Shown in pieces: positions 1 through 12,538 of a DNA stretch of 64,000 bases. The notes below the pieces were generated by a model. The model had not been told where the DNA came from and ran no database searches. It saw only the letters and a program-made list of their open reading frames with translations. The first letter of the stretch is position 1, and every line of letters begins with the position of its first letter. This stretch comes from Lutraria lutraria (lineage: Eukaryota > Mollusca > Bivalvia > Venerida > Mactridae): positions 16,760,414-16,824,413 of the forward strand of contig OZ026835.1 of the NCBI GenBank assembly GCA_964023205.1, given 5' to 3'. Position numbers and translations under genes: made by a program.

Positions 1-27
1 TATTGTTCTTAATATTTATATTGTTAT

Positions 28-540
28 TGCTGTTGTTGTCGTTGTAAGTTTTGTTGGTGTTTTTATTGTTGTTGTCGTTGTAAGTTTTGTTGGTGTTTTT
101 ATTGTTGTTGTCATTGTAAGTTTTGTTGGTGTTTTTATTGTTGTTGTCATTGTAAGTTTTGTTGGTGTTTTTATTGTTGTTGTCATTGTAAGTTTTGTTG
201 GTGTTTTTATTGTTGTTGTCGTTGTAAGTTTTGTTGGTGTTTTTATTGTTGTTGTCATTGTAAGTTTTGTTGGTGTTTTTATTGTTGTTGTCATTGTAAG
301 TTTTGTTGGTGTTTTTATTGTTGTTGTCATTGTAAGTTTTGTTGGTGTTTTTATTGTTGTTGTCATTGTAAGTTTTGTTGGTGTTTTTATTGTTGTTGTA
401 AGTTTTGTTGGTGTTTTTATTGTTGTTGTCATTGTAAGTTTTGTTGGTGTTTTTATTGTTGTTGTCATTGTAAGTTTTGTTGGGGTTTTTATTGTTGTTG
501 TCATTGTAAGTTTTGTTGGTGTTTTTATTGTTGTTGTTTT
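28..540. repeat. 36-bp minisatellite
   Basis: About 14 head-to-tail copies of a T/G-rich unit of 36 bp that contains the core GTAAGTTTTGTTGGTG. Copies differ mainly by GTCATT versus GTCGTT, and one copy near 399 is shortened to 30 bp. Because 36 is divisible by three, the minus strand stays open and would encode a 12-residue repeat of the TTTIKTPTKLTM type. That frame has no gene-like context and is probably not translated. The array begins at or before the left edge, so its full length is unknown. Confidence 0.95.
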
Positions 541-1559
541 ATTGTTGCTGTTTATTGAGCTACAAACGTCAGATTCAATACGTGTAGGAAAATGTCAGCA
601 CACTGATCATATGGTAAGAACTATGTTTTCTCAGTACTTTATTTATGAGCGAGCTAGGTACACGGGTGCTAATGAACTTTATGTTATACAATATAGCGGC
701 CGAGGAATTTATGAAGATGTTATACAGACATATGGTAATAAATCTTAATTGGAATAAATGTTTACAGACTCGGAAAGAAGTTAGTAAACAAATGGTACTT
801 GTCTTAATTCATACAAAAATGGAAACCATCCATGAAGTGGAAATATTTGGCACGAAATCTTCGTTATAAAAGAGGTATGGAAACAGAATCTTCCAATGTA
901 TTAGTATCTATTATAATAGTAAAACAACTTTACGTACCCTGAACGAGTAAGATATTTGGATGCACCAGTTGTGTTAATATCTAAAGTTTAGTAAGTCCTA
1001 CATACAAGTCACTGATTTCATGTGAATGCTTGTTTTAAATTCCTCTATGGCTTACATAGATAACCAGACAAAATAATAGATGAACAAAACTGTAACTCTG
1101 TTTTGTTACATAATTCCTATCGAGATACTATAGTACTTCCTGAAACACTGTGAAAATATTGTGTTGATCGAATGGTACGGTACTGTTGATTATAATATCG
1201 TGGATGCACCGGTTTCCGAACCTCTAAACTTTAAGTCGACGTTTCTCTGTCAAACGGAGAAATATTGACTATCAAATGAAATGGACAAGTAAAATAATAT
1301 ATTATGTACAAAGCTGCTTAAAAATATTCCTCCCATCCATCAATTAAACATCTTAATACTCCAATATTCCCCACCACCCTCGGATAGAAAATGGCGGCCA
1401 TTAAAGAGCACCTGCTTTCGAACCTTTTGCAAGAAATAATAGAGAATAGTTCACTAAAATTGCTCTGCAATAAAGTAATATTTAGCATTTTATTGGGTTT
1501 TTTTGTGTTTATTGAAGAATAGTGAGCTATAGTTGTCTTTTTATGATGCATATTTTCAT

Positions 1560-1645
1560 TTGAAAGTTGCGAGCGCGTTATTTACAAACCAAGCATTGGT
1601 GCGCGTGCAGTGATGACGTCACACGAACTCGCGCATGCGTACGAA
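1560..1645. promoter_or_regulatory. promoter-like patch with CRE and NRF1-like sites
   Basis: A short GC-richer patch in AT-rich surroundings. A perfect CRE palindrome TGACGTCA lies at 1614-1621 and GCGCATGCGT, close to the NRF1 consensus, at 1631-1640. About 220 bp to the left is AATGGCGGCCATT, which resembles YY1 sites at start codons. No gene is recognised on either side, so promoter activity is only inferred. Confidence 0.3.
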
Positions 1646-1789
1646 TGACCGTAAACAAAAAGGTTCGAAAGGAGGTGGGGTTCGATAATAGGTGGGTAGA
1701 CAATACATGTATTTATTATATCCTTTAAGTTGTATATAACTTTGAACATCAAACTAGATGAGTAACTCATGTACCGTAACATCCCGATA

Positions 1790-2130
1790 TAAAGACCGTC
1801 TTTGACACCAAAGTTATATATGGACTTATTAAGGAGGTGATGACATTATCAAATGCAGTACAACCTTAATATTAAGGTCACCTTCGGAACCAGAAAAGAG
1901 GGTCTTAATAAAGAGGTGGTTTGAGCATTAATTTGAAATATATAGAAATTATTGCAAACCGGTACAACATTCAGTGATCGTTATAGTAAGATCGTTGTAA
2001 TTGTGAGTTGGTCGCATATTTATGTTTCACTGTATTGTTCTTGTACAGTATAGAAACCTGTCCTAGATAAGTGGTCTTTTTGGTGAAGCGGTCTTTATAC
2101 TGAGGGTGGTCTCTAAGTGGATATATTTTA
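1790..2130. mobile_element. degenerate MITE-like relic
   Basis: Diverged repeats of the phrase type 'aaagaggtggtctttata' occur in both orientations here, for example near 1850-1925 and 2070-2120. The same vocabulary recurs at 4720-4935, 48811-49150 and 59663-59785, where termini starting CAGTAAAACC or CAGTCAAACC are still visible. This marks an old inverted-repeat element family with TA targets. Boundaries are approximate. Confidence 0.4.
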
Positions 2131-2642
2131 TATATTTAGGTCACGTGAATCATGACCATACGGTGTTACACATGGCATATTACGCTGTGAAGTCAGACAG
2201 GGAGAAAATATGGGGATGATTTGGTGATCTTACATTGGTAATCATTTCCAAGAAAGCTTAGAGGTGTGATAAGTGGAAACAAATGTTGGTATGATTAACC
2301 TGTGTGTGTGGCTATGACGTCGTTTAGACATAAATGAAGTAACTAGGTTATTAAGTCGACGAAACACTTACAGCTCTTCAAACGATTTTTGTAAGTTGGC
2401 ACTCAAGTGTCTTTTATTAATCAGTTTTGAACCAGAATCTTGAAACAGAAGTTTTAACAACCTTTTTTGATCGATCGAAGTAATACATTAAATTGACATT
2501 TGCAAATTATTTTCTAGACCGACGTACATATCTATTACCTGAGTGGAACGTATCATCAAGTTTTGGTACTCTGGGATTTGTCTTAGCGTTCCAACAGCAA
2601 GGGTCATTTAGTGAATTTTCCAGTTAGAAGTAAACAACAGGG

Positions 2643-2765
2643 ACAAACTACTGACCTTCTAAGCTAACTGGACAACTTCCTTACATTCGTCCTGAACAGT
2701 ATTCTAACTCATAGCCATGGGTGGCTTGTGAATACTAGTAATTAACCATGATCACTCTCCAGGGG
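2643..2765 (-). mobile_element. tRNA-derived SINE head fragment
   Basis: Read on the minus strand, this contains an A-box-like GGAGAGTGATCATGG, then a segment ending in GAGTTAGAATACT in the B-box position. It aligns by eye with the copies at 15570-15690, 34770-34885, 38277-38395 and 57545-57650, which are all on the minus strand. It is truncated, with no clear tail. Confidence 0.5.
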
Positions 2766-4719
2766 AGGTCATGCAGGTAATTCTACATGGTATCGTACAA
2801 ACATGATGCAATAATAAGGATAACAATACAATGTACATTTATATGAAGTGTTAAGTCGATTGACAGTCAAAGTAGTGGCGCTGATGTACTCATTTTCAAA
2901 AGACCGGTTGTACGGACAGTGAGAATGCAGCCATATATATTAATAGCAAGTTAATCTTACCCGAGCCTGAAACAAAACTTGGCAGGAAAACGCACATTTA
3001 GGAAACAATTATTGAAGTAACATAAAAACCTTTGTGGAATGAGAACAGGTTCTTATATTTAACCAGACACGTGTTTTCATAAACCTGTCGTTTTCTTTTT
3101 GATAAACGAGTCATCACATTTGCATTTATGTGTGCAAAAATTGGCACCGTAATTGGTGCATGACACATCCCGCCTTATTGCTTGACGGTAATTACATTTG
3201 TCTAAGACTAAGTTTATTACCTTGAACGAATTCTGTCGTCAGTCCAGCCCAAGTTACATTCATTTCTAAATGCTTTGTACCATACAAAATAATTATCATC
3301 GATGAATACAAAATGTATCCATATAGTGCTCGCACCAACTTAACGATCAGTGACAAGGATGTTTTTGGCTTTATCATCTTAAACTTAAACTTAGTACGCA
3401 GTATACACTGCGCATGATTAGACGGTTAGAATGCATACTTAGGTGTTCTTCGATTACGACCTATACTTGGTGTATCATTTATTAAAATAATCTAGAATGG
3501 TGTCTAAGATTTTGTTGTATATAATGTTACACTTAGGTGTCAAACTTTACCTCACTTGTAATGACCAACCTGAAGGTTACTCAAAGTCAGTCTGTTATAA
3601 GGTTAGCACGTGTATAATAATAACACTAATCAATTATCACAACAATTAGTGCTTACTCGCCCGAACTGCTTCTTTACCTTACATCTAATGGCTATATGAA
3701 AGAGTCTACATTTGTATGTACAACTATACCACATGTTATGTTGAAGCATTCAAATTAGCATTGATCCTGGTATGTTTTTATTCTAAATGTCAATTTATAG
3801 TGTAAAGCTAAAAATGTGAATAAGAACAAATAGAAATCAATGAAACTTATAAGAAATATGCAGACGATATTTGTATCTGCAATTAGCTGATACCCCCATG
3901 ATAATCAGTCCAAAACGCTGATATCATTCAAGTAAACCATTCTCACTGAGAGAGAAGATTTCTACTTATCAGCCTTTCACTCAGTTCTGTAAATACAGAC
4001 AAATGATTTACTTATCTATACGATAAATATATTCAAGTCAATACTTACATTGTGTACGATCAAATCACATTCACACATAAATTGTATAAATAAATTCCGA
4101 AACTAAATTTTCCTCTGTGTCCGCAGAAACAGAAAGTTCGTCCACTGAATTCGATATAAATATTATCGAAGTGCAATACAAAGTGTTGCCAAACGAACTT
4201 TTTCTGACGCTAAGCAGACGAGAATACAGGTAAAATGTTCTCTTCTATTCTGGAACTGTTGTTTACAAGGTGTTCTAATTTTTGCTATCTACTGTATTCA
4301 CGGGATATTCGTGGAATAAATTCGACTGGTATATTGTTAAAGCAGTTAATTAGCTTGTCTCAATGCCATTAAAACTTTTGATGTTATCATTAGTGAGTTC
4401 AAACGCATAAAACACGAACATCTGCATGAAGATACATGTAACGTACGTATATACAATGTAAATATATATAAGTTTTATACATACGTTAATCTAGTACAGT
4501 GGGTGTTTCAAAGTTCGAACCTCAGTCTTGCCGAACGTCCGTAAAAATAAAAGTTTCCATTACGAAGTAAGCCGGACTTAAGATATCGGAAAAATACGTG
4601 CACGGTGCATGTGGGTCAAAACATGTTGTAATTTAATACAATGACACATTTCACTATGGCTGTAAATAACCTAATAAAACTATCCTCTAATGATGTCTAA
4701 GCACCAGTATTGTGCTGAT

Positions 4720-4935
4720 AAAGATAAAGCAGAAAATGTGCAAATTGTGGAAGCATTACATCTTATATTACAATCAGCCCCGTGTTTGTGGTCACTTAGG
4801 AATAAAGGCCACCTTGTGAATAAAAGCAATTCTTCTAAAAACATTCATTCGGATTTTTTAGTACAATATATGACCTCCAAATAAAGACCTCCTTATGAAT
4901 AATGTCCACATTGCGTGGCCTTTGTTCACAGGTTC
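4720..4935. mobile_element. degenerate MITE-like relic
   Basis: Contains phrases such as 'aataaaggccaccttgtgaa', 'tgacctccaaataaagacc' and 'cacaggttcgacc', shared with the TA-flanked element at 59663-59785. The short open frame at 4690-4884 lies inside it and is not gene-like. Confidence 0.4.
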
Positions 4936-6544
4936 GACCGTGGCATATTTTTGGTGTTATAGCAATATTCAGTATTTTAACACGTGAAATGCATCACCCG
5001 ATACCTTATGTTTTACCAAATCGTCGACATAAATTAACGAAAACATGTACACTCATACGAAGTAAGTGTTAATTCATTACATTTGTTTTTTGTACATGTA
5101 AATCGACTTGAAAGTTTCCATAGCGAGTCAGCGACCAATGAAGCAAATTTATTTTAAACAGCAGTGTACGCAATCAAGGGAGACAAATAGAGCATCCTTA
5201 TGAATAACAATCAACGAATGTTTGTTGCCCTTTATTTGACACGTTTCATAAGGTCTGTACTGTTGTGGACGGGTCTGAATATTGGCGGTGGAACTTAATT
5301 TTTAGTCTTAACACCGTTAATACTACTTACGGTGGATATTTTTATGATGCACATTTTTAATGTAAATAGTTACACATAGGTTTTAAAAACAGCTCTCTGT
5401 TAAATTCATGTAAACAAATACTATCTTCTCATTAAGAGAACATATTAATATGATAAATTATGACATTTGTTAACTAAGTATGTTATTTTAGACTGACTTG
5501 AGAGTAATATTGTCCTGTTGATTTCAAATTAATATGATGATCTGGATGGGTCGTCAGCCTGGAAATGGAAACAACTAGCAGAACGCTCTGTCAATGTTTT
5601 ACCATCTTGTGTATTTGTTAAGCCACTAAGGCAAACCACACACGTCTAGTGTTTATCTCATTTACAAACTCTAACTATTATATGTTACTTATTGTCTTAC
5701 ACGTATTAACACGTGTACTGTAATACTATGTACTCAAATACCATATATCATAGTTATGTATTTTATTATTGGAGTTTCGCTTTCAAAATTTTCTTCTTCA
5801 TGCGTACTTCGAGTATCTTTCAGTAACATTCCCAAATATTTTATCCTTAGTATTTCAATTACTTTATAGTAACATTTCTGGAACTCCAATAATACTAACC
5901 ATGTAAAATCTGCTTCTCGATTCAACAGTATTTTGTTAAGCCACTAAGGCATTGTTAAATTTTCCTTTTAGGATGCAGTGTAAATTTAAGACTCTATAGT
6001 GATATTCCTGGATTTAGTGTTCTCAGTCAAGATTGTGTTTAAATAGGACTGCCTGCTTCATAACATACCACCATCATGTGTTATATTTTCTGTTCTGTGA
6101 TACGTTTTATTTTATTTAGAGAAGCAGGTTAATATTAAAATTGTAAAATAATGCAAATTAATTTTATGAAAAACAAAAAATATTGTCCCACTTTCAAATA
6201 GTCGTAGTCAAATACCGTATGATACATGCTATTATTTGTATTAATTTTGCATACATACTAGTATCTCCGCAGGGACTTCCTTATATAAATCTTTAAACCG
6301 AATATAGGGATGAAATTGCAAGTTTGAACTACAGGTACTAGTACATGCTTAATGTAAGATCACGACATTGTTTATCTTTATGAAAGAGTTGAAGGACAAA
6401 GACAAATCAGTAGACGTATGTGACCATGAATAATAGTAGGTCATAACAAGCTCTCCTGATATAACCCTCACTGTACTCGCAAACTCAGTTCAGTACACTA
6501 ATTGAACCAAAATTTTGTTTCTTCAAATTTCTTATAAGGAAATT

Positions 6545-8760
6545 ATGTCTTCCGTAAGTTATATGAAGAAAGAAAAAACCTGCGTGGACGATGGACGTAG
6601 AACAATTATAGACTGCCTACGATATTACGCTGAAAGTTTCGGGGACAAAGAAGCGATTGTTTTTGCTTCTTACACTGGTGACAGAGAAGTGGTAACATGG
6701 AATGATCTGCTGAATAAATCTGTCGCTTTTGGGAAGTCGTTGGTTCAGTTGGGTGTTAAACCTGGTGATTTTGTTGCTGTTAACCTACGATGTTGTCCAC
6801 AGTGGTTGTATGTCGCCTTTGGTACGATGTGTGCCGGCGCTTGTGTCGCAAGTATTTCATTTACTTACAAAGATGGAAGTGATCTTGTAGCGACGATGGA
6901 AAAGATCGCCAAGTGTTCTGTGTTAGTAATGGATCCAGGAGAGAACGGGGACAACTGGAATATAGTCAAGCCATTGATTGATAATATCTCGTCCGATGGA
7001 ATGGTTACTTCAAAGAAAATGCCGTATTTAAGATACGTCGTCGGATACGAAGACAGTAATGTGAACATCATGAATGTGGTAAAGCTTTTGGATGATCTTA
7101 TGAACGCTGTACACCCTGATATATCCCTTCCGGAGATAACCGAAGATTTATTGGGGGTACTCCTTCAAACGTCAGGAAGCACAGGGGTCCCAAAGCTAGT
7201 TGCGCTGACCCAACGTAACATGGTGTTTTTACGCCAGAGTACAACCGCCGCAGGAGGTTTCCTTGAACCAAAAAACATCCAGTTTAATGACCGCCCATTT
7301 ACATGGACCGGGGGATTCCCATGGTCGGTTATAAGTGGACAGAAAAGGGTAACAATAAATGGTTTTGAACCCATCCCTGAAGATAAAGTCGCTGGTATAA
7401 TCGATATAGTTACGAGAGAAAAATGCAACTTTTTGATTGCTTTACCACCGATGTTGCATGCGCTGATCAAAAGAAAGGTAAGACATATTTCTATTTTCAT
7501 TACGTCATGAGTAGTTTTGTTTTGAATTTAAAATGGAACAGGTTCGAATCTCGGTCGAGGCAGGGCATACCCTTCTATGGAAATGTTACAAAAATGTAGA
7601 CTTTCCTCCATATATGGAGAAGTCGCTGATACCTTATGGAAGAATAAATTATAACTGGTTAGTATATGTATAGTCTATGAAATCCGGTGACTGAAATATC
7701 GATGAAAAACAGCGTAAGCCCCCACTAAAGAGAGCATGTAAGCCCTGTAAATATGCAAGCTTGTCTTGTCTTTTCTATATATTTCTGGAAAACAAGTTCG
7801 CGGTTTGGCATTCTTTGTCAGTCAACGTAGGCCTGTCGTTTACAAGAACATATATTTTAAGGTTTTTTTTATCGTACGCTTAGTATAGTTTTGTACTTGT
7901 ACTTGATATAACCTTGACCCAATTTTGGAAATAAGACTGTAAATTCATGTTATTGGTCGTGTAATGGTGCTTTGTTGATTATCTGATTTTAATCTTTCTA
8001 GGACAAATTGCCTAAAGATTGGCCTATGCCGTCGATTCTTACCGGGGGACAACCGCTTACAAGAGGAATAACAGAAGCTGTTGGAACGATCGCTAAGAGT
8101 TTGGTACCAGCATATGGCGGAACAGAATTTTTTATTGTGTCCAATGGTATATGCAACACACGTGATTTCAATGAGTACTGGTGCGGTGAGGTTGTCGAAG
8201 GGCCTGCTATTGAAGTCAAACTGGTTGATGAAAATGAAGACATTGTACCGGTTAATACTAAAGGAGAAATTTATGTAAAATCCGATGGAATTTTTCAATG
8301 TTACTACAATGATCCAATAAAGACTGCAGCCGCGAAAACACCAGACGGTTGGTACAAGACAGACGACATTGGCATGATGACGGAAACGGGAGACATGTAC
8401 GTCTACGGAAGAAAATCCAACATGATAATTTCTGGTGGGATGAACGTTGCTCCTGAAATATTGGAACATTCAATTAAACTTTGTCCTGGCATCTCTACAG
8501 CTGTGGTTGTCCCCATACCGGATGAGGTTTACTACCAAGTGTTGTGCGCATGTCTTATTCGTGAGGAGGGAAGTGACGTCACGGAAAATCAGGTGCGCGC
8601 CTTCTGTGAAGGCATGCATAACGATAAACCGGGAATGTTCACAGTTCTTCCAAAATTTTATGTTTTCCTGAAAACTTTCCCGGAAACTACATCTGGGAAA
8701 ACTTCACGTCCAGCTTTAAGGAAATTAGCTGAAGCTTTGATTGAAAAATCGACGAAATGA
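6545..8760 (+). CDS. acyl-CoA synthetase, AMP-binding (ANL) family, ACSF2-like
   Basis: Two coding exons, 6545-7477 and 8002-8760, join in phase 0 (donor AAG|GTAAGA, acceptor CTTTCTAG|GAC) to give 563 residues, a normal length for acyl-CoA synthetases. Known chemistry of the family: ATP-dependent adenylation of a carboxylic acid, then transfer to CoA. Visible core motifs: the phosphate-binding loop TSGSTGVPK (209-217), YGGTE (349-353), GWYKTDD (427-433), the hinge GRKSNMIISGG (from 447) and the C-terminal PETTSGKTSR with the presumed catalytic Lys544. The start is the first ATG after an in-frame TGA at 6503-6505. The loop has Leu after the lysine where most members have Gly. No clear mitochondrial targeting peptide is seen. 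AATAAA occurs at 8761 and 9022. The family is certain; the acyl chain preferred is not, and ACSF2-like is a guess from overall appearance. Confidence 0.9.
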
Positions 8761-9660
8761 AATAAATAGGTTTTTGACATGAACTGTGTCATGATATGGA
8801 GTTTATATGATATTGTATGTACCAGAGGGTTGAAATTATCATTTACATGTATATTATTCAGGACTTTACATCAGAATGTTGGTTGTACTCATATATTATA
8901 TTTGAGAATAATATGCGTCGTTTCTGTACATGATATTACACGTTATTTTGTCGTCAAATTCGGGTTATTCAATTTCATTAAACAAAACAGACCCAAGTGA
9001 TTGAGACCACATGCGTTGTCGAATAAATTTATTTACAGTTTGTCCTGATTTCTGTACATACAGAAAAAATAAGTGACTTATTTCTCCATACGAGGTTCTC
9101 GGCACATTTTATGCAATATGTTTTTCAAATTCTAAATGTAATGCGAACATTTCACTGGCCAAGAAATGAAGACAAACTGTAAATTAAGTTATTATTATAG
9201 CCGAATGATAAACATGGGTAAAGTATACTATGACGAAAAAGATTATGCACTTCTATAGTGGGCATAACATTTTATAAAGTGTAGATTCACGGATATATCA
9301 TCATGATGGAAGAAAATAACCCTTCACACATTGTACCAATTTACCTAATATCCAATACAGTATCCAATACATTTTTGTGTGTACATTTTGATACCAAATT
9401 TGACTATACATAGCTTCGGAAAGAATAAAAAATTCTTTCAACGCAGTGCTTATTTTGTTTTTTTTCGTGAGAGTATTGAATACTAGTAGAAGTGTATAGA
9501 ACAGACAACAATGGAGGTATGACATTATTTTTTACGAGCCCGCTTTCGGTCAGCTCGACACAGTCGCCACAGTGGTAGTTCCGTGCCCGTACGTTAGTTA
9601 GTTTGTCAGTCAGGGCCGGAGTTTCGTTGTCCGGACTCACGGTATCTATCTTATGCATCG
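8761..9660. other. 3' flank of the acyl-CoA synthetase gene
   Basis: Probable 3' UTR up to about 9045, with AATAAA directly after the stop (8761-8766) and again at 9022-9027. Beyond that I see no gene. Confidence 0.45.
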
Positions 9661-9663
9661 ACA

Positions 9664-10205
9664 TTATCTGAAAATAACTTGGCATAATTGTTAAACACAA
9701 TGAGACGATGCGTCGAGCGCTAGACCCAAGTCCGTAGCTCCAAGGTCAATATCACACTCGGAGATCCAATGTATTTTCCCTGTCCAGGCTGATTTGAATT
9801 ACTTTGCATAACGTTCTTTGCAATGAGAGGATGTATCAAGCGCAAGACCTAGGTCTGTAGGTCAAAGATCAAGATCACACTTAGAGATCGAATGTGTTTT
9901 TCCTCTCCGGACTGTACCTTCAGTATGAATTGAAGGATTTTGAAAGAATTTACTTCAATGTGACGATTTGTCCTGGGCAACATCCAGGTCCAAAGGTCAA
10001 AGGTCAATGTCACTCTTTCGGGTCGAGTGTGTTTTTCTTATCTGGGTTATACCTTTTGTTCGCATTCAAGGATTTGAAATAACTTGGTATACTATTTAAC
10101 TTCAATGAGATGATGTGTCATGAACATCAACCAAACTCATAGTTCAAAGGTCAAGGTCACAAGCTTTCTTAACAGTGGGCTCGACATTTTGCCCTTGGTC
10201 ATCTA
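9664..10205. repeat. diverged tandem repeat, about 120-150 bp period
   Basis: Four diverged units, marked by 'caatgagacgatg'-type phrases near 9698, 9821, 9956 and 10103, each followed by 'aagacccaggtc..aggtcaaaggtcaaggtcac'-type sequence and a 'tgtttttcctgtccgg..' segment. I associate repeats of this type with bivalve genomes, from memory rather than a search. The units carry AGGTCA half-sites, including a perfect DR1 at 9994-10006. Confidence 0.75.
9994..10006 (+). promoter_or_regulatory. perfect DR1 nuclear-receptor-type motif
   Basis: AGGTCA-A-AGGTCA, the direct repeat with one-base spacing bound by RXR and HNF4-type receptors in animals. It lies inside the third unit of the diverged tandem repeat, so it may be a chance product of the repeat consensus. 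No function is shown here. Confidence 0.35.
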
Positions 10206-10884
10206 GTTATGTTATTGATAATTATTTCAAGAAAGCATGTATACAAAATGAGTTAGTGTTCGTGTCGAAATCCAATTCAAATTTCTCGCGAACTTGTTTT
10301 TGCTAAATATCTTAATTTAATTCATTCATACATGCATAGTACACATCGGCGACGAAAATTTGTCCTCCGGCGCAACGACAGTTTCTGTTGTTAACGTGTT
10401 AAGATTTAAACATGTACTGCATACTATGTAACAGCATTTCACGGAGTTATGCTTAATCATTATGTAATTTTTTGAAGATATTTTGATGAGAAATGAACAT
10501 AAACTGTATCGCACATTTAGCTGTTTCAAAGAGCTCGTTAAGGCACACACTGATTGATTAAATTGTTGACTTAACGGTTTGTTATACGAGGAATTTAGAC
10601 AAGGTTGTAGTTTTAACATGATAATGTAACGTTATCATCTTTCGAAACACTTCGACCGATTACAATCGTGGGCCTCAATCGGAACTCCTCGGTGTTTGTC
10701 GAAAGAAAATGTATAATTGACATGAACCACTGATAACAGTTTTCATGCATACGTTTGAATGTGTCAAATTTAAGTAAAGTTAATAATTACAACTCATGCG
10801 TGTAGTTGCACAGATATAGTAATAAATCTTTATGTATATTATTTGTTTTACGTTTAATGCAGATCGTGTCAGACCTAAACAAAT
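10206..10884. other. intergenic region upstream of the methyltransferase gene
   Basis: No gene is seen. The last 100 bp before the ATG at 10885 would carry the promoter and 5' UTR, but no TATA box or initiator stands out. Confidence 0.4.
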
Positions 10885-12538
10885 ATGAGTAAGTACGAAG
10901 ATTACAACACTATTTCCAATAATTATGACGAGCAGCGGCTTGCCATGGGATCTGATGTTATGGTGGCTATGATACAGTTTCATTGTGGAAAACCTTTGAA
11001 GGTATGTATGACTTATAAAATTCAACTTTATGTATATCGTGGATGCTTATCTACATATATACAAACGGATAGGTAAATAGTTGTCAGAGTACTGAGAGGA
11101 TTGTTATGAACAGGTTTCGCAGTGTTTCAAATTATCAACTCGCCCAATGCCCGTACCTGTGAAGTAAACATGGTGAACGCCTATCAGCCTGAGCCGACAC
11201 GTTTATTTTGTATTTATTTTCATCAAAATAAAGGCAAATCATTAGTGACTGTTGTGAACAAGCTTTGAAGTGTTCTAAATAATCCATTTGATAGGTGTAC
11301 ATGTACATTTTGTATATCCATTTAAGATATAACTACACCAATTTTACCGAGTTCAATACGATAACAGGTATACATGCTCTAATTCTTGCGTATTATATGT
11401 AATGACTTGATATTCTCGTCCGATTTATATAGAAAGTTTTATAGAGCGAAACTTTAATGGTACAACCATTTGTATCACAGGATATACATGTGCTGGACGC
11501 CGGTTGCGGAACCGGAAATTACGCAAAAGAGTTCATTCAACATGGCGTCGGTCACATGACCTTATTAGATGCCTCGCCTGGGATGTTGGAGAAAGCCAAG
11601 TCCAAGCTGTCGGATCATGTTACATCAGGAAAAATAACGGATATAATTGAAACTACATTGCCTTCAATGCCATTTCCTGACTGTTCATTTGACGCGGTGG
11701 TGTTTAATTTGGTAAGATTCAAAGTCTTCAGTTATTATACTGTCATGTGAAAATATCTGGTTATATAAAATCGAGTACTGTTACTTATCCAGAACACTTG
11801 TACAATGTCAAATACATGTTTACCGACCGTCTGTTCGTGGCGGACACACACTCTGTTACATTTGCCTAAGACTTGTAAAATTAAATAATGTATTCATTCC
11901 CATCGATCCGTTACAGTTGTCATGTCTTATTTTGTACATTTTATTCCTAGTGTTCAAGAACGTGATTTGACAAAAAACATGCATGGTCGGCGCTTCTTTA
12001 CAAATCTACCTCATTGTCTAGTTTGTTTACATTTTAGGTATTACACCATCTTGAGACGCAAGAAGGAAAGCGTGACTTTACAAAAACAACTGAAGCTTTA
12101 AAGGAAGCGAGGCGGGTGCTAAAACCAAATGGTTTAATTATCATCAGTACTGGTTTGCCCTACATGTACACCCATGCACTATGGTTTATGCAAATTCAAA
12201 CAACAATAACTGAGAAACTTCTCAGACAATTCCCGAATCCAGATGAATGGGATCATATATTTGGAGCGGCGGAACTAAAATGCGTTCAGAAGATGAACTT
12301 ATTAGGGCAAGGCGTAATGAATGATTATTATAATTTTGAAGGACCGCTTGATGACGAATGGCGCAGTGGGAGTTCGTATTGGACGCTAGGGACACCGGAA
12401 GAAATAGAAGAAGTAAAATCATTCGTAAGAAAGTTAAAAGAGACGGGTGAGCTTGAAAGTTGGGCCAGGGCACATGATCACGTAAATTCATGCGGAATTG
12501 TTACTATATTTGCGCTGTCGCAGGAAAAGAAGCTTTAA
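10885..12538 (+). CDS. class I SAM-dependent methyltransferase (Methyltransf_11/25 type)
   Basis: Three coding exons, 10885-11001, 11481-11711 and 12038-12538, all joined in phase 0 with GT-AG borders (AAG|GTATGT, CACAG|GAT; TTG|GTAAGA, TTTTAG|GTA), give 282 residues. Motif I, the SAM-binding glycine loop, is VLDAGCGTGNY (43-53); acidic motif II is LLDASPGMLEKA; the post-II region SFDAVVFNLVLHHL spans the second splice site; motif III is RVLKPNGLIIIS. This is a complete Rossmann-type methyltransferase. The C-terminal part, with SGSSYWTLGTPEEIEE, looks like a substrate cap that I cannot assign. No signal peptide or membrane segment, so probably cytosolic. AATAAA signals follow at 12929 and 12973. 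The gene converges with the METTL24-like gene, stop to stop 455 bp apart. Substrate unknown. Confidence 0.88.

Larger units (their letters stand above)
541..6544. other. gene-poor intergenic region with repeat relics
   Basis: No open frame here resembles a known protein family, and no chain of exons with consistent splice phases was found. It holds relics of inverted-repeat transposons around 1790-2130 and 4720-4935, a SINE fragment at 2643-2765, and a CpG-containing promoter-like patch at about 1560-1680. The rest is AT-rich sequence in which I see nothing. Confidence 0.6.

Noticed and set aside
6515..6544. Upstream TTG start for the acyl-CoA synthetase
   Set aside because: An in-frame TGA lies at 6503-6505 and the ATG at 6545 is the first Met; a TTG start is not expected for a nuclear animal gene.
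7165..8469. Long minus-strand and off-frame ORFs over the acyl-CoA synthetase exons
   Set aside because: Shadows of the plus-strand coding frame; no family resemblance.
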